NCBI GenBank assembly: GCA_001604565.1
Contig: LVBV01000022.1
Span: 29,359-93,358, forward strand
Direction of reading: 5' to 3'
DNA: 64,000 nucleotides
From: Puniceicoccales bacterium Verruco_01
GTDB taxonomy: Bacteria > Verrucomicrobiota > Verrucomicrobiia > Opitutales > Oceanipulchritudinaceae
The notes below the pieces were generated by a model. The model did not search any database and had not been told where the DNA came from. It worked only from the letters and a program-made list of their open reading frames with translations. Position 1 is the first letter of the stretch. Each line of letters starts with the position of its first letter. The translations under genes and the position numbers were made by a program. Shown here in pieces: positions 9,480 to 17,873 of the stretch.

Positions 9480-11143
9480 GCCTGTTGGATGCGCAGTCCC
9501 GCGACCATCACGTCGTCGGTCTGGTCGCGTTTGCCGCGCCACTGGTTGTGGCTGGAAAGAAGCGTTGCCCTCTGCTCGGCGACGGGCAGGGCGCTCGTCC
9601 AGGCAAGGGTGTCGCGGAAGCGGGCCTTCATGTAGCGGTGGTCCTCGGGTCCGCCGAGCTGGTCCTGGAAACCGTCGGAGGAAAGATACAGCATCTCGCC
9701 GCGCCGCAGCGTCAGACTCACGGACTCGAAGGCGGGGGAATTTTCCCGCAGCCTTCCGCCGATGGAACGGCGGACGCCCTCGACGACCTCGCAGGTGCCG
9801 TTTGCAGCACGGAAGAGCGGGAGCTTCGCCCCGCAGTAGAGCGCCTGACGCCTGCCGGGAGCAAGCAGCAGCGCCGCCGCCTCCATGCCGTCCTGTACGC
9901 TGCCGCCGTTGGAGGATAAGGCGCTGCGGAGCCCCGCGTCCATCTCCGCGAGAACCTGATCGGGCCTGCGGATCGAGCGGCCCACCGCGATCTGGCCGAG
10001 CATCATCGTGCCGAGCGCGCTCATGAAGGCGCCTGGCACGCCGTGGCCCGTGCAGTCGGCAAGGAAGAGGAGCACCCAGCCCTCGCCGAGATTCTCGCAC
10101 CACACAAAGTCGCCGCTCACCTTGTCGCGCGGCAGGTTCAACACGAAACTCTCGCCCAAAAGCTGGCGCAATTTGGCGTCGGAGGGCGTCAGCGCCTGCT
10201 GGATGCGCCGGGCGTAGTCGATACTCTGGCCGAGGGTGAAAAACGCGTCGGCGGTGCGGCAGAGTTCGCGGATGCGGTCCTCGGCCTGCCGGTTCTCCTT
10301 TTCCAGCTCGCTGCGTTTCTGCTGGAGGCGTCCTTTTTCGAACTCCAGCCGCGCGGCCATGTCAGAGAGCTGCCGGTTTTCGTCCTCAAGGTTCCTTGCG
10401 GCGAGGCGCAGGGTGCGGTTGGTCGCCACGGCTCCCTCCTTTGCCGCGCCGCCGGCAAAGGCCGCGTGCGCCGCCATGGCGACGGCCAGGAGCGTCAACA
10501 GCGCAAAGGCGTCGAGCGCCGCCGCCGCCGTCACAAGGCCCGTCCCGTGAAAGGCAAGGGCGATCCCCGCAAGGAGAAGGACCAGATACGCCGCACGCAG
10601 AGGCAGCGAGGGTTTCTCGATCCGCGCGCGTTTTTTTTGCAGGAGGAGGAGCCCCGTCCCGGCAAGGAGCACTGCCAGAAAGAGCGCCGCACCCGTCGGC
10701 GGCAGGGGATTGTGCAGCGGATAGGCGAGAAATCCCCATCCCGCGGCGAACACCGCGCCCGACAGAACGAAAATTCGCGGCAGGCCCGTCCCGCGCCCGG
10801 CCAGACGCATCTCAAAATACGTCGAAAGAAGAAACACCGCCGTCGCCAGACCCGCGCATAGGACGGAAATCCACGAGGCCCCGTCCACCGGGCAGGCGGA
10901 GAAGGCCGCCAGCGCCGCGAGGAGCGGTGCGCTCGCCAGCGCGTGGACGTGCTTCTGGCCCGAATGGTGGGCATACAGGGCCAGCACCGGCGCGAGCGCG
11001 AGCCCGAGCCCGCACGCAACCGCCGCCGCGAGGGAAAAAACGTCTCCCGAACCCGTCCAGTGCATCGGCGTCGATTGCAGCGGAAAAATCCGCGCTGCGC
11101 AATGGCGGAGAGTCCCGCAATTTGCCCGCGGGGCGTTTCCCAT
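9476..11143 (-). CDS. siaA: Membrane PP2C-type (SpoIIE) serine phosphatase, SiaA-like
   Basis: A 555-residue protein with about seven N-terminal membrane helices (residues 33-230), a coiled coil (about 245-295) and a SpoIIE/PP2C phosphatase domain (about 330-550). The metal-binding acidic residues appear in VSGDFVW (Asp345), ADCTGHGVPG (362-371) and the C-terminal QTDDVMVAG. It would dephosphorylate the SiaC-like protein encoded two genes downstream. Described SiaA proteins have a periplasmic sensor and HAMP; here the input module is a polytopic 7TM-like region, so the signal is probably different. The start could be ATG 11143 or ATG 11065 (MHWTGSG), the latter closer to the first helix. First gene of the operon. 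Confidence 0.85.
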   Translation of the reverse strand: MGNAPRANCGTLRHCAARIFPLQSTPMHWTGSGDVFSLAAAVACGLGLALAPVLALYAHHSGQKHVHALASAPLLAALAAFSACPVDGASWISVLCAGLATAVFLLSTYFEMRLAGRGTGLPRIFVLSGAVFAAGWGFLAYPLHNPLPPTGAALFLAVLLAGTGLLLLQKKRARIEKPSLPLRAAYLVLLLAGIALAFHGTGLVTAAAALDAFALLTLLAVAMAAHAAFAGGAAKEGAVATNRTLRLAARNLEDENRQLSDMAARLEFEKGRLQQKRSELEKENRQAEDRIRELCRTADAFFTLGQSIDYARRIQQALTPSDAKLRQLLGESFVLNLPRDKVSGDFVWCENLGEGWVLLFLADCTGHGVPGAFMSALGTMMLGQIAVGRSIRRPDQVLAEMDAGLRSALSSNGGSVQDGMEAAALLLAPGRRQALYCGAKLPLFRAANGTCEVVEGVRRSIGGRLRENSPAFESVSLTLRRGEMLYLSSDGFQDQLGGPEDHRYMKARFRDTLAWTSALPVAEQRATLLSSHNQWRGKRDQTDDVMVAGLRIQQA

Positions 11144-11180
11144 GCTTTTCCTTGGCAGGGCATGGTGCTATCCTCGCGCC

Positions 11181-11624
11181 ATGGCCAGCCATACCTTCAC
11201 CTTCCGCGTCCGCTATGCCGAGACCGACCAGATGGGCACCTTCTACAACGCAAGGGCCCTCGAATGGTTTGAGGTCGCGCGGAGCGAACTCTCCCGGTCG
11301 CTCGGGCTTCCCTACACCGAGTGGGAGAAAAAGGGCTTCTTCCTCCCGCTCGTGGAGGCGCACGCCAACTACAAGGGCACGGCGCGCTACGACGACCTGC
11401 TCGAAATGACTGTCACCTCGTCGATCGCCGGGCACGTGCGCCTGCGCTTCGAGTACGTGATCCGGCATGTGGAGGAGCCGAGGAAGCTCGTCGCCACCGG
11501 TTACACGGTCCACCCCGTGGTGGACGCTCAGATGCGCCCGATGCGGATTCCGGACTGGATCCGCACCCAGCTCGGCGGCCCGGAGGCGGAAAAGAAGGTG
11601 GACGGCTCCGCGCAGGGGGAGTAA
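11181..11624 (+). CDS. Acyl-CoA thioesterase of the YbgC/4-hydroxybenzoyl-CoA thioesterase family
   Basis: A 147-residue single hotdog-fold protein. The family motif is at the N-terminus: YAETDQMGTFYNARALEWFE, with Asp16 as the likely catalytic residue. Such enzymes hydrolyse acyl-CoA thioesters in the cytoplasm; the exact acyl chain is not predictable. ATG 11181 is chosen because the motif starts nine residues later. It is divergent from the siaA-like gene and is followed 13 bp later by the ymdB-like gene, so 11181-13109 reads as a three-gene operon. A second, different member of this family is at 36981-37418. Confidence 0.87.
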   Translation: MASHTFTFRVRYAETDQMGTFYNARALEWFEVARSELSRSLGLPYTEWEKKGFFLPLVEAHANYKGTARYDDLLEMTVTSSIAGHVRLRFEYVIRHVEEPRKLVATGYTVHPVVDAQMRPMRIPDWIRTQLGGPEAEKKVDGSAQGE

Positions 11625-11637
11625 CCTGTTTCCCCAC

Positions 11638-12417
11638 ATGCCCAAACTGCTTTTCATCGGCGATATCGTGGGCCGCCCGGGCCGCGAAATCCTCCGCAGG
11701 CGCCTTGCGGAATTCAGGGAGGCGGAGGGCCTCGATTTCATCGTGGCCAATGCCGAAAACGCGGCCTCGGGAAGTGGCATCACGGCGGTGATCGTGAATG
11801 AACTTCTCGGCTACGGAGTCGATGCGATCACCCTTGGCGACCACATCTGGGACCAGCGTGGCTTCGACCGCGAGATCGTGGAGCTGGAGAAGGTTTGCCG
11901 CCCGGCGAACCTGCCTCGCCAGTGTCCGGGGAGGGACTTCGTGGTGGTGGAGAAGGCGGGGGTGCGCCTGGGCGTCACCTCGCTTCTTGGCGGAGCCTTC
12001 ATGAAGGTTGAGGCGGATTCGGCCTTCCACATGGTGGACGAGTACCTCGCAAGGGTGAAGGACTCCTGCGACGCTCTCCTCATCGACATGCATGCCGAGG
12101 CCACGAGCGAGAAGATCGCCATGGGCTGGTACATGGACGGGCGCGCCACCCTCGTCGCGGGGACGCACACGCATATCCCGACCGCCGACGAGCGCATCCT
12201 CCCACACGGCACCGCCTACATCACCGATGTCGGCATGACAGGACCCTACGAGTCCGTTCTCGGGCGCGAGGTTCCGGCGGTTCTCGGACGATTTTTGGAC
12301 GGAATGCCCCGCAAGTGGGAGGTGGCCGGGGGCGACGTGCGCCTGTGCGGCTGCATCGTGGAATTCACGCCGAAGGGCATGGCGAAATCCATTTCCCGCG
12401 TGTGCCTGAAGGATTGA
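11638..12417 (+). CDS. YmdB/TIGR00282-family metallophosphoesterase
   Basis: A 259-residue protein with a complete set of metal-binding motifs: FIGDIVGRPGR (residues 6-16), VANAENAASG, GDHIWDQ, IDMHAEATSEK and GTHTHIPTAD near the C-terminus. YmdB-like enzymes are dinuclear metal phosphodiesterases acting on 2',3'-cyclic nucleotides in Bacillus, where they influence RNA turnover and multicellular behaviour. The physiological substrate here is unknown. The length is typical. It is the middle gene of a rightward operon between a thioesterase and a phosphopantetheinyl transferase. Confidence 0.9.
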   Translation: MPKLLFIGDIVGRPGREILRRRLAEFREAEGLDFIVANAENAASGSGITAVIVNELLGYGVDAITLGDHIWDQRGFDREIVELEKVCRPANLPRQCPGRDFVVVEKAGVRLGVTSLLGGAFMKVEADSAFHMVDEYLARVKDSCDALLIDMHAEATSEKIAMGWYMDGRATLVAGTHTHIPTADERILPHGTAYITDVGMTGPYESVLGREVPAVLGRFLDGMPRKWEVAGGDVRLCGCIVEFTPKGMAKSISRVCLKD

Positions 12418-12443
12418 TTGTGCCTTTCCCAATCAAGGGCCCC

Positions 12444-13109
12444 ATGAAAGAGGAAGAGGTCCGATCGCTCGTGAAGCTCCTCGCCGCCCGGTTGACCCCG
12501 GCGGAGGTCGCGGGCGTTTCCATCGCGGACTATTCTGGGGGCGCGCATCAAGAGGAGGAGGCCCTCGCCGCCACCTTTGCCGCGGGGCGCGCGAGAGAGT
12601 TCCTCGCCGGGCGCCTTGCCGCCGCACGGGCCCTCGCCGGGATCGGGGCACCGGTGGGGCCGATCCTGCGCGGGAGCCAAAGCGAGCCGCTCGCACCGGA
12701 GGGATACGCGCTTTCCATCAGTCACGGTGCGGGAATCGCCCTTGCTGTCGCGGCAAGAAGGACCGATCTGCACGCTCTCGGAATCGACGTGGAGACGACG
12801 GGGCGGCTCTCCCGCAAACTGTGGCGGCGGATCTTCACGCCGGGCGAGGCGGCGGCGCTTGCAGGAATGCCCGATCCCGCCGCAAGCGCCACGGCGGCGT
12901 TCTCCGCCAAGGAGGCGCTTTACAAGGCGATCTTCGCCGCGAGCGGCCACGGTGCGGAAATGAAGGCGATGGAGCTAACCATCGCCCCGGACGGCGTTTT
13001 TCGCGCGCGCATTTCCAATGCCGGAGCTCTCGGCGTACCGGCGGAGATCGACGGATTCATCCTCATCACAAAGGAAGCCACCACGGCCTTCGCTGCGATC
13101 CCGGCGTAG
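12444..13109 (+). CDS. 4'-phosphopantetheinyl transferase (EntD/Sfp type)
   Basis: A 221-residue enzyme that would transfer phosphopantetheine from CoA to a serine of a carrier protein. Diagnostic motifs are SISH at 91-94, GIDVET at 113-118 (magnesium ligands) and FSAKEALYK at 153-161, with the intervening FTPGEAAAL. ATG 12444 is chosen; an in-frame GTG at 12420 would add eight residues. No polyketide or nonribosomal peptide synthase is in the window, so it may be the general activator of acyl carrier protein or act on a distant cluster. It is 26 bp after the ymdB-like gene and convergent with ruvA. Confidence 0.87.
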   Translation: MKEEEVRSLVKLLAARLTPAEVAGVSIADYSGGAHQEEEALAATFAAGRAREFLAGRLAAARALAGIGAPVGPILRGSQSEPLAPEGYALSISHGAGIALAVAARRTDLHALGIDVETTGRLSRKLWRRIFTPGEAAALAGMPDPAASATAAFSAKEALYKAIFAASGHGAEMKAMELTIAPDGVFRARISNAGALGVPAEIDGFILITKEATTAFAAIPA

Positions 13110-13122
13110 CGCCCGCTCAAAC

Positions 13123-13722
13123 CTATCCGGCGGAGAGGGCGGCCTTGAGGAGGGCCTCGGTCGGGGCGTCGCTCCCGAGTTTCCCCACGGCCTTGCGCAC
13201 GGCCTTGTCCGCCGTGTCCAGATTGTAGCCGAGGGCCACGAGGGCGGTGATGGCGTCCGTCACGGGGTTTGCTGGAAGTGCGGCGGCTCCGGAGACCGGG
13301 GCGGCGTGCGCCATTCCCGGGGCCAGTTTGTCGCGCAGCTCCACGACGATCCTCTCGGCGGTCTTCTTGCCGATGCCGGGGGTCTTGGAAAGCAGGGCTA
13401 CGTCGCCCGCCGCCACGGCGCTCGCGATGGAGGCTGCGGAGAGTTTGGAAAGGAGCGCAATTGCCGTGCGTGGACCGATTCCGGAGACTTTCTCGATCAG
13501 CAGGCGGAAGAAGTCCCGCTCCTCGCGCGTCGCAAAGCCGTAGAGGGCCTGGTCGTCCTCGCGGTACACGTCGTGGATGTAGAGCTTCACGCGCTGACCG
13601 ACGGGCGGGACCTTCTCTGCGGTGGAGACGGGCACATGCACCTCGTAGCCGACGCCGCCCGCGTTTACGACCACCGTTAGCGGCGTCGCCTCCAGCACCT
13701 CGCCCGACAGGATGGAAATCAT
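13123..13722 (-). CDS. ruvA: Holliday junction branch migration protein RuvA
   Basis: The 199-residue protein has all three RuvA parts: an N-terminal OB fold (MISILSGEVLE ... YEVHVPVSTAE, with REDDQALYGFATREER), two helix-hairpin-helix motifs (VSGIGPRTAIALL and TPGIGKKTAERIVVELRDKL) and a C-terminal UBA-like domain that contacts RuvB (ALVALGYNLDTADKAVRKA). It binds four-way junctions and directs the RuvB motor during recombination repair. RuvB and RuvC are not adjacent. It is convergent with the phosphopantetheinyl transferase gene, 13 bp between stops. Confidence 0.95.
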   Translation of the reverse strand: MISILSGEVLEATPLTVVVNAGGVGYEVHVPVSTAEKVPPVGQRVKLYIHDVYREDDQALYGFATREERDFFRLLIEKVSGIGPRTAIALLSKLSAASIASAVAAGDVALLSKTPGIGKKTAERIVVELRDKLAPGMAHAAPVSGAAALPANPVTDAITALVALGYNLDTADKAVRKAVGKLGSDAPTEALLKAALSAG

Positions 13723-13770
13723 GGTTTTGAGTAAAGCATTCCGTCGCGAAAAGCCGAAGTCAAAATGTGC

Positions 13771-14448
13771 TTACCTCTCTTCCGGCCTGTAGTAGCGCAG
13801 TCCCTCCTTCACGGCGCCTACGTAGTGAATTTCCGAGAAGGTGCCGGTGAGGGAATCCTCGTCCACCCCATGCACGGCAAAGCCGATCCGGACCGGCGCG
13901 GCGCTCTCCAGCCGGAAGTGGCGCAGAAGGTGCCACGTCTTTCCGTCGGCGGACCAGTGGAAGGCGAACTCCGCGCCCCGTCGCAGAATCGCGTAATAGA
14001 CGTATCCCGCATCCGTTTCCGGCCCGTTGCAGTCGTCGGAAAGGCCCCGGTTCACCACCGAGACGAGCGTGGTCTTCATCTCCACGGAATTCTCGTAGCA
14101 GAGCTTCGCCCAGTTCTCCGCGTCCGCATACACGACGAGTGCCGCCACGTCGTACACGTGCGTCAGCGGCGCGGTGACTTTTGCGCTGAAGACGAACTCG
14201 TCCCCGGCGGGAAAGAGGATCATCGGCGCATCGGTCTGGCGGAAGTCTCCGCCTGGACTGACGAAGAGGTTCCGCCTGCCCGGAGAGGTGAGGGTGAGGG
14301 TTCCCGTCGCGTCCACGGCGGCGGCGAGGGGGCCGTTCAGGACGGCGGCCTCGATTCCCGTGGAGGGAAGAAGGAGCGTTGCGGGAACCTCCGCCGCGAG
14401 CGGGGAGGCGATGAGTGCCAGAGCCAGGAGGAGAAGGGGGCTTTTCAT
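13771..14448 (-). CDS. Exported DUF1349 (concanavalin-like beta-sandwich) protein
   Basis: A 225-residue protein with a clear signal peptide (MKSPLLLLALALIASPLAAE). The mature part fits the DUF1349 family: GDEFVFSAKVTAP, a segment AALVVYADAENWAKLCYE, VNRGLSDDCNG and a GAEFAFHWSADGKTWHLLR block, ending in GTFSEIHYVG. This beta-sandwich resembles glycoside-binding lectin-like folds; enzymatic activity is not established for the family. ATG 14448 is chosen from the signal peptide. It is separated from the CoA-transferase gene by a strong terminator hairpin, so it is probably transcribed alone. Confidence 0.78.
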   Translation of the reverse strand: MKSPLLLLALALIASPLAAEVPATLLLPSTGIEAAVLNGPLAAAVDATGTLTLTSPGRRNLFVSPGGDFRQTDAPMILFPAGDEFVFSAKVTAPLTHVYDVAALVVYADAENWAKLCYENSVEMKTTLVSVVNRGLSDDCNGPETDAGYVYYAILRRGAEFAFHWSADGKTWHLLRHFRLESAAPVRIGFAVHGVDEDSLTGTFSEIHYVGAVKEGLRYYRPEER

Positions 14449-14530
14449 GCGCTTTCCCGCATCTTGCGGAGAAATCCCTTCCCGCGCCAGTTTCTTCCGC
14501 GTCCTGCAGTCGAAGAAGGGCCCGTACGCG

Positions 14531-14564
14531 AAAAGCCCCGGACCGAGAAGGGTCCGGGGCTTTT
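14531..14564 (-). terminator. Rho-independent terminator after the CoA-transferase gene
   Basis: A perfect 14-bp stem (AAAAGCCCCGGACC at 14531-14544 pairing with 14551-14564) has a 6-base loop and ends in a T run on either strand. It lies 27 bp beyond the stop of the leftward CoA-transferase gene. Confidence 0.9.
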
Positions 14565-14591
14565 TCAAAAAAGCGGAACGGCGGAACCGTC

Positions 14592-16076
14592 CTACTTCTG
14601 TTTCATGGTCTTGGTGTCCATGAAGCGCACGTGCATCTTGAAGGCGTCGCGCAGATTGAGCGGGATGTGCCCGCATTTCTTGTTCGCCTCCACGTAGGCC
14701 AGGAGCTCCGCGCGGTAGTCCGGGTGGGCGCAGTTGTTGATGATGGCCTTGGCTCGGTCCACGGGGTCCTTGCCGCGCAGGTCCGCAACGCCCTGCTCGG
14801 TGATGAGGACCTTCACGCTGTGCTCGGTGTGGTCCAGATGGCTGACGAGCGGGACGATCGTGGAGATGTCGCTGTTCTTGGTGGTGGACGGGCAGGTGAA
14901 GATGGAGAGGTAGGCGTTGCGGGTGAAGTCGCCCGAGCCGCCGATGCCGTTCATCATCTTGCCGCCCATGATGTGCGTCGAGTTGATGTTGCCGAAGATG
15001 TCCGCCTCGATCGCGGTGTTGATCGAGATGACACCCAGGCGCCGGACGAGGCCCGGGTTGTTCGAAATTTCCTGCGGGCGCAGGACGAAGTGCTTGCGGA
15101 ATTCCGGCAGGTTCTCGTAGATGCGGCCGAGGATCGCCGGGGTCACCGTGAGCGAGGTTGCGCTCGCGAAGGTCACGCGGCCCTCGAAGATGAGGTTGGC
15201 CACCGAGTCCTGAAGGACCTCGGAATACATCGTGAAGGGCGGGATGTTCTTGTCCTTGCCGAGCGCGCCCATGAGGGCGTTCGCGATGTTGCCCACGCCC
15301 GACTGAAGGGGCAGAAATTCCGGCGGCAGGCGTCCCGCCTTGAGTTCCGCGGCAAGGAATTCGGCCACGTTGTTGCCGATCTTGTCCGTCGTCTCGTCAG
15401 CGTCGGCGAACTCGCGGGCCTGGTCCGGCGCGTGATTCTTGACGATGGCGACGATCTTCTTCGGATCGACCTTGATCGTGGGAACGCCCCCGCGGTCCGA
15501 GACGCTGTACACGCGGATTTCGCGGCGGTGCGGGGGATTCTCCAGCTCGATGATGTCGTGGCAGCCCTGAAGGTCTTCCGGGTGCGCGCTGTTGAGCTCG
15601 ATGATGATCTTGTCCGCAACGCGGCAAAGGGTGGGGGAGACGCCGACGGAGGTCGTCGGGGTGATCTCGCCGTCCGCCGTCACTTTGCAGGCTTCGATGA
15701 CCGCCCAGTCCACATGGCCGAGAAAGCCGTAGCGGATCTCCTGCGCGACCTCGGAGAGGTGCAGGTCGTAATACTTGATCTTGCCGGCGTTGACGGCGTT
15801 GCGCAGGTCGGTGTTGGTCTGGTAGGGCGTGCGCCACGCCACGGCCTCGGCGCGGGCGAGGTTGCCGTCCAGCGAGTCGCCTGTCGAGGCGCCGGTGATG
15901 ACGCCGATCTTGAAGGGACGGCCCGCGGCGTGTTCCTCCTTTGCGAAGGCGGCGATGCCCTCCGGCACCACCTTGGCCGCGCCCGCTGGCGTGAACCCGC
16001 TGAAGCCCACCGTCTGTCCGTTCTTGAACAGGCGTCCGGCCTCGAATTTATCCATTTCGGTGAAACTTGATTTCAT
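14592..16076 (-). CDS. scpC: Succinyl-CoA:acetate/propionyl-CoA:succinate CoA-transferase
   Basis: A 494-residue cytoplasmic enzyme of the acetyl-CoA hydrolase/transferase family. Visible signatures are GFTPAG (27-32), VGVSPTL (144-150), QSGVGNIANA (258-267), the likely catalytic Glu286 in YSEVLQD and GGSGDF in the C-terminal half. These enzymes move CoA between carboxylates through a glutamyl-CoA intermediate. Next to methylmalonyl-CoA decarboxylase and mutase genes the probable job is to activate succinate using propionyl-CoA, though acetate use is also possible. ATG 16076 is preferred over 16130 because the family starts near here. A terminator hairpin separates it from mmdB, so it likely has its own promoter in the AT-rich 16077-16130 stretch. 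Confidence 0.88.
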   Translation of the reverse strand: MKSSFTEMDKFEAGRLFKNGQTVGFSGFTPAGAAKVVPEGIAAFAKEEHAAGRPFKIGVITGASTGDSLDGNLARAEAVAWRTPYQTNTDLRNAVNAGKIKYYDLHLSEVAQEIRYGFLGHVDWAVIEACKVTADGEITPTTSVGVSPTLCRVADKIIIELNSAHPEDLQGCHDIIELENPPHRREIRVYSVSDRGGVPTIKVDPKKIVAIVKNHAPDQAREFADADETTDKIGNNVAEFLAAELKAGRLPPEFLPLQSGVGNIANALMGALGKDKNIPPFTMYSEVLQDSVANLIFEGRVTFASATSLTVTPAILGRIYENLPEFRKHFVLRPQEISNNPGLVRRLGVISINTAIEADIFGNINSTHIMGGKMMNGIGGSGDFTRNAYLSIFTCPSTTKNSDISTIVPLVSHLDHTEHSVKVLITEQGVADLRGKDPVDRAKAIINNCAHPDYRAELLAYVEANKKCGHIPLNLRDAFKMHVRFMDTKTMKQK

Positions 16077-16132
16077 GACTGAATGCACTTGGGAATTAAG
16101 AAAACTAATCTCAAAAATGTTCGGACGCAAAA

Positions 16133-16161
16133 CGCGCGGGATGGAAGAACCATCCCGCGCG
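16133..16161 (-). terminator. Terminator hairpin between mmdB and the CoA-transferase gene
   Basis: A perfect 12-bp stem (CGCGCGGGATGG at 16133-16144 with CCATCCCGCGCG at 16150-16161) and a 5-base loop. Read leftward it is followed by TTTTG, as expected for the end of the mmd operon. Confidence 0.75.
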
Positions 16162-16240
16162 GAAGTGCGAGCATAGCCTCTAGGTATGACACCTACATAC
16201 TTTTACAAGAAGCATCATACAGCAAGGCCGATCCTCTGAA

Positions 16241-17761
16241 CTAGTGGCCGAGGGTCGCGATGAAGAAACCCGCCGCGATGGCCGTGCCGATCACGCCCGC
16301 AACGTTCGGTCCCATGGCGTGCATGAGAAGGTAGTTGCGGGGATCCGCCTTCTGGCCTTCCACCTGGCTGACGCGGGCCGCCATCGGCACCGCGCTCACG
16401 CCGGCCGAGCCGATGAGCGGATTGATCTTGTTCTTGAGGAAGAGATTGAAGAACTTCGCCGTCAGAACGCCTCCCGCCGTCGCCACGCCGAAGGCGATGA
16501 CGCCCAGGCACAGGATGCCGAGGGTTTCGGGCTTGAGGAAGCGGTCGCCGGTCATCGTGATGCCCACGGAGGAGCCGAGGAAGATCGTCACGATGTTGAT
16601 GATCTCGTTCTGCGAAGCCTTCACGAGGCGCTCGGTGACGCCGCACTCGCGCAGGAAGTTGCCGAACATGAGCATCGCGATCAGGGCCGCCGCGTCCGGC
16701 ACCACGAGGATGCAGAGGATGCAGACGACGATGGCGAAGACGAGCTTCTCCAACTTGGAGACCTCGCGCAGCTTCTTCATGCGGATCTTGCGCTCGGCCT
16801 TTGTGGTGCACAGGCGCATGATCGGAGGCTGGATGACCGGTACGAGCGCCATGTAGCTGTACGCCGCCACGGCGATCGGGGCCAGAAGCTCCGGAGCGAG
16901 CTTGTTGGAGAGGAAGATCGAGGTCGGGCCGTCGGCGCCGCCGATGATGCCGATGGCCGCCGCCTGCTGCGCCGTGAAGCCAAGGAGCACCGCCCCGAGG
17001 AAGGTCACGAACACGCCAAGCTGCGCCGCGCCGCCCAGAAGCAGCGTGATCGGGTTCGCGATCAAGGGACCGAAGTCCGTGAGCGCGCCGACGCCGAGGA
17101 AGATCAGCGGCGGGAAGATTTCAAAGGCGATGCCCTTGTAGAAGAAGTCGTAAAGGCCGCCCTCGGCGTCCTTGCCCATGCGGATCATCTCCGCGCCGCG
17201 GACGACGTGTTCGCCGCCCTTGAACTCCATCTGGGCGACAAGGCCGTTGCCCTCGCTCCAGACAAAGTAGTCGCCCGAACGCAGGACGAGCGGTGCGGTC
17301 ACCGTGTCGGAGACCTTGTACTGCACCTCAAAGGTGGGGATGGAGCCATCCTCGCCGGGATTCGGATCCTTGTCCGGGCGGACGATGTAGAGAAGGCCCG
17401 GCATGGTGTCCAGAACCTGCTGAAGCTCGGCCTGATCCATCGTCGAGCGAATGAACTCGGGGCGATGTTTCTTGATGCCGCCCTCAAGGGTCACCTGCTG
17501 GCCCTCGCTCGCGAAGGCATAGACGACCTGGCCCGACGTGGGGGCGAAGACCTCCTCCGCCGCCTTGTTCGTCAGGCCGCGCGAGGGAATGTTGGCGAGA
17601 AGGGCGCCGAACGCGATGGGGACCAGAAGAAGAGGCTCAAACTCCTTCTTGACCGCAAGGTAGAGCAGTACGCCGACGACGCACCACATCACCAGGATCT
17701 GCCAGTTGAGGTACTGAAACCCCATCTGGTCCCACAATCCCAATAGTTGATCGAAAATCAT
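16241..17761 (-). CDS. mmdB: Methylmalonyl-CoA decarboxylase beta subunit (Na+ pump), with an extra internal domain
   Basis: The polytopic subunit that couples decarboxylation of carboxybiotin to Na+ export. The C-terminal 300 residues are canonical: FPPLIFLGVGALTDFGPL (216-233, with the Na+-site Asp), GIIGGADGPTSIF, VPVIQPPIMR, LGSSVGITMTG, TAGGVLTAKFFN and GSAGVSAVPMAARVSQ. The N-terminal two helices (about 20-58) are also normal, but residues about 61-200 are an insertion of about 140 residues not present in the usual 375-435-residue subunit. The insertion starts VFAPTSGQVVYAFASEGQQV, reminiscent of a biotinyl/lipoyl-type barrel. The order mmdA-mmdD-mmdC-mmdB is leftward. Oxaloacetate decarboxylase is an alternative by homology, but mutAB context favours methylmalonyl-CoA. 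Confidence 0.92.
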   Translation of the reverse strand: MIFDQLLGLWDQMGFQYLNWQILVMWCVVGVLLYLAVKKEFEPLLLVPIAFGALLANIPSRGLTNKAAEEVFAPTSGQVVYAFASEGQQVTLEGGIKKHRPEFIRSTMDQAELQQVLDTMPGLLYIVRPDKDPNPGEDGSIPTFEVQYKVSDTVTAPLVLRSGDYFVWSEGNGLVAQMEFKGGEHVVRGAEMIRMGKDAEGGLYDFFYKGIAFEIFPPLIFLGVGALTDFGPLIANPITLLLGGAAQLGVFVTFLGAVLLGFTAQQAAAIGIIGGADGPTSIFLSNKLAPELLAPIAVAAYSYMALVPVIQPPIMRLCTTKAERKIRMKKLREVSKLEKLVFAIVVCILCILVVPDAAALIAMLMFGNFLRECGVTERLVKASQNEIINIVTIFLGSSVGITMTGDRFLKPETLGILCLGVIAFGVATAGGVLTAKFFNLFLKNKINPLIGSAGVSAVPMAARVSQVEGQKADPRNYLLMHAMGPNVAGVIGTAIAAGFFIATLGH

Positions 17762-17873
17762 TGTGCTTTTCCGTTATGCGAAGAGCTGCGGTTTTCCGCA
17801 GCCGTCGCGGTGAACGTGGAGTGAAGACGCCGCAGCCTCCGTCCGGCGAACCGGTTTGGGCCGGGCGGCAGCC

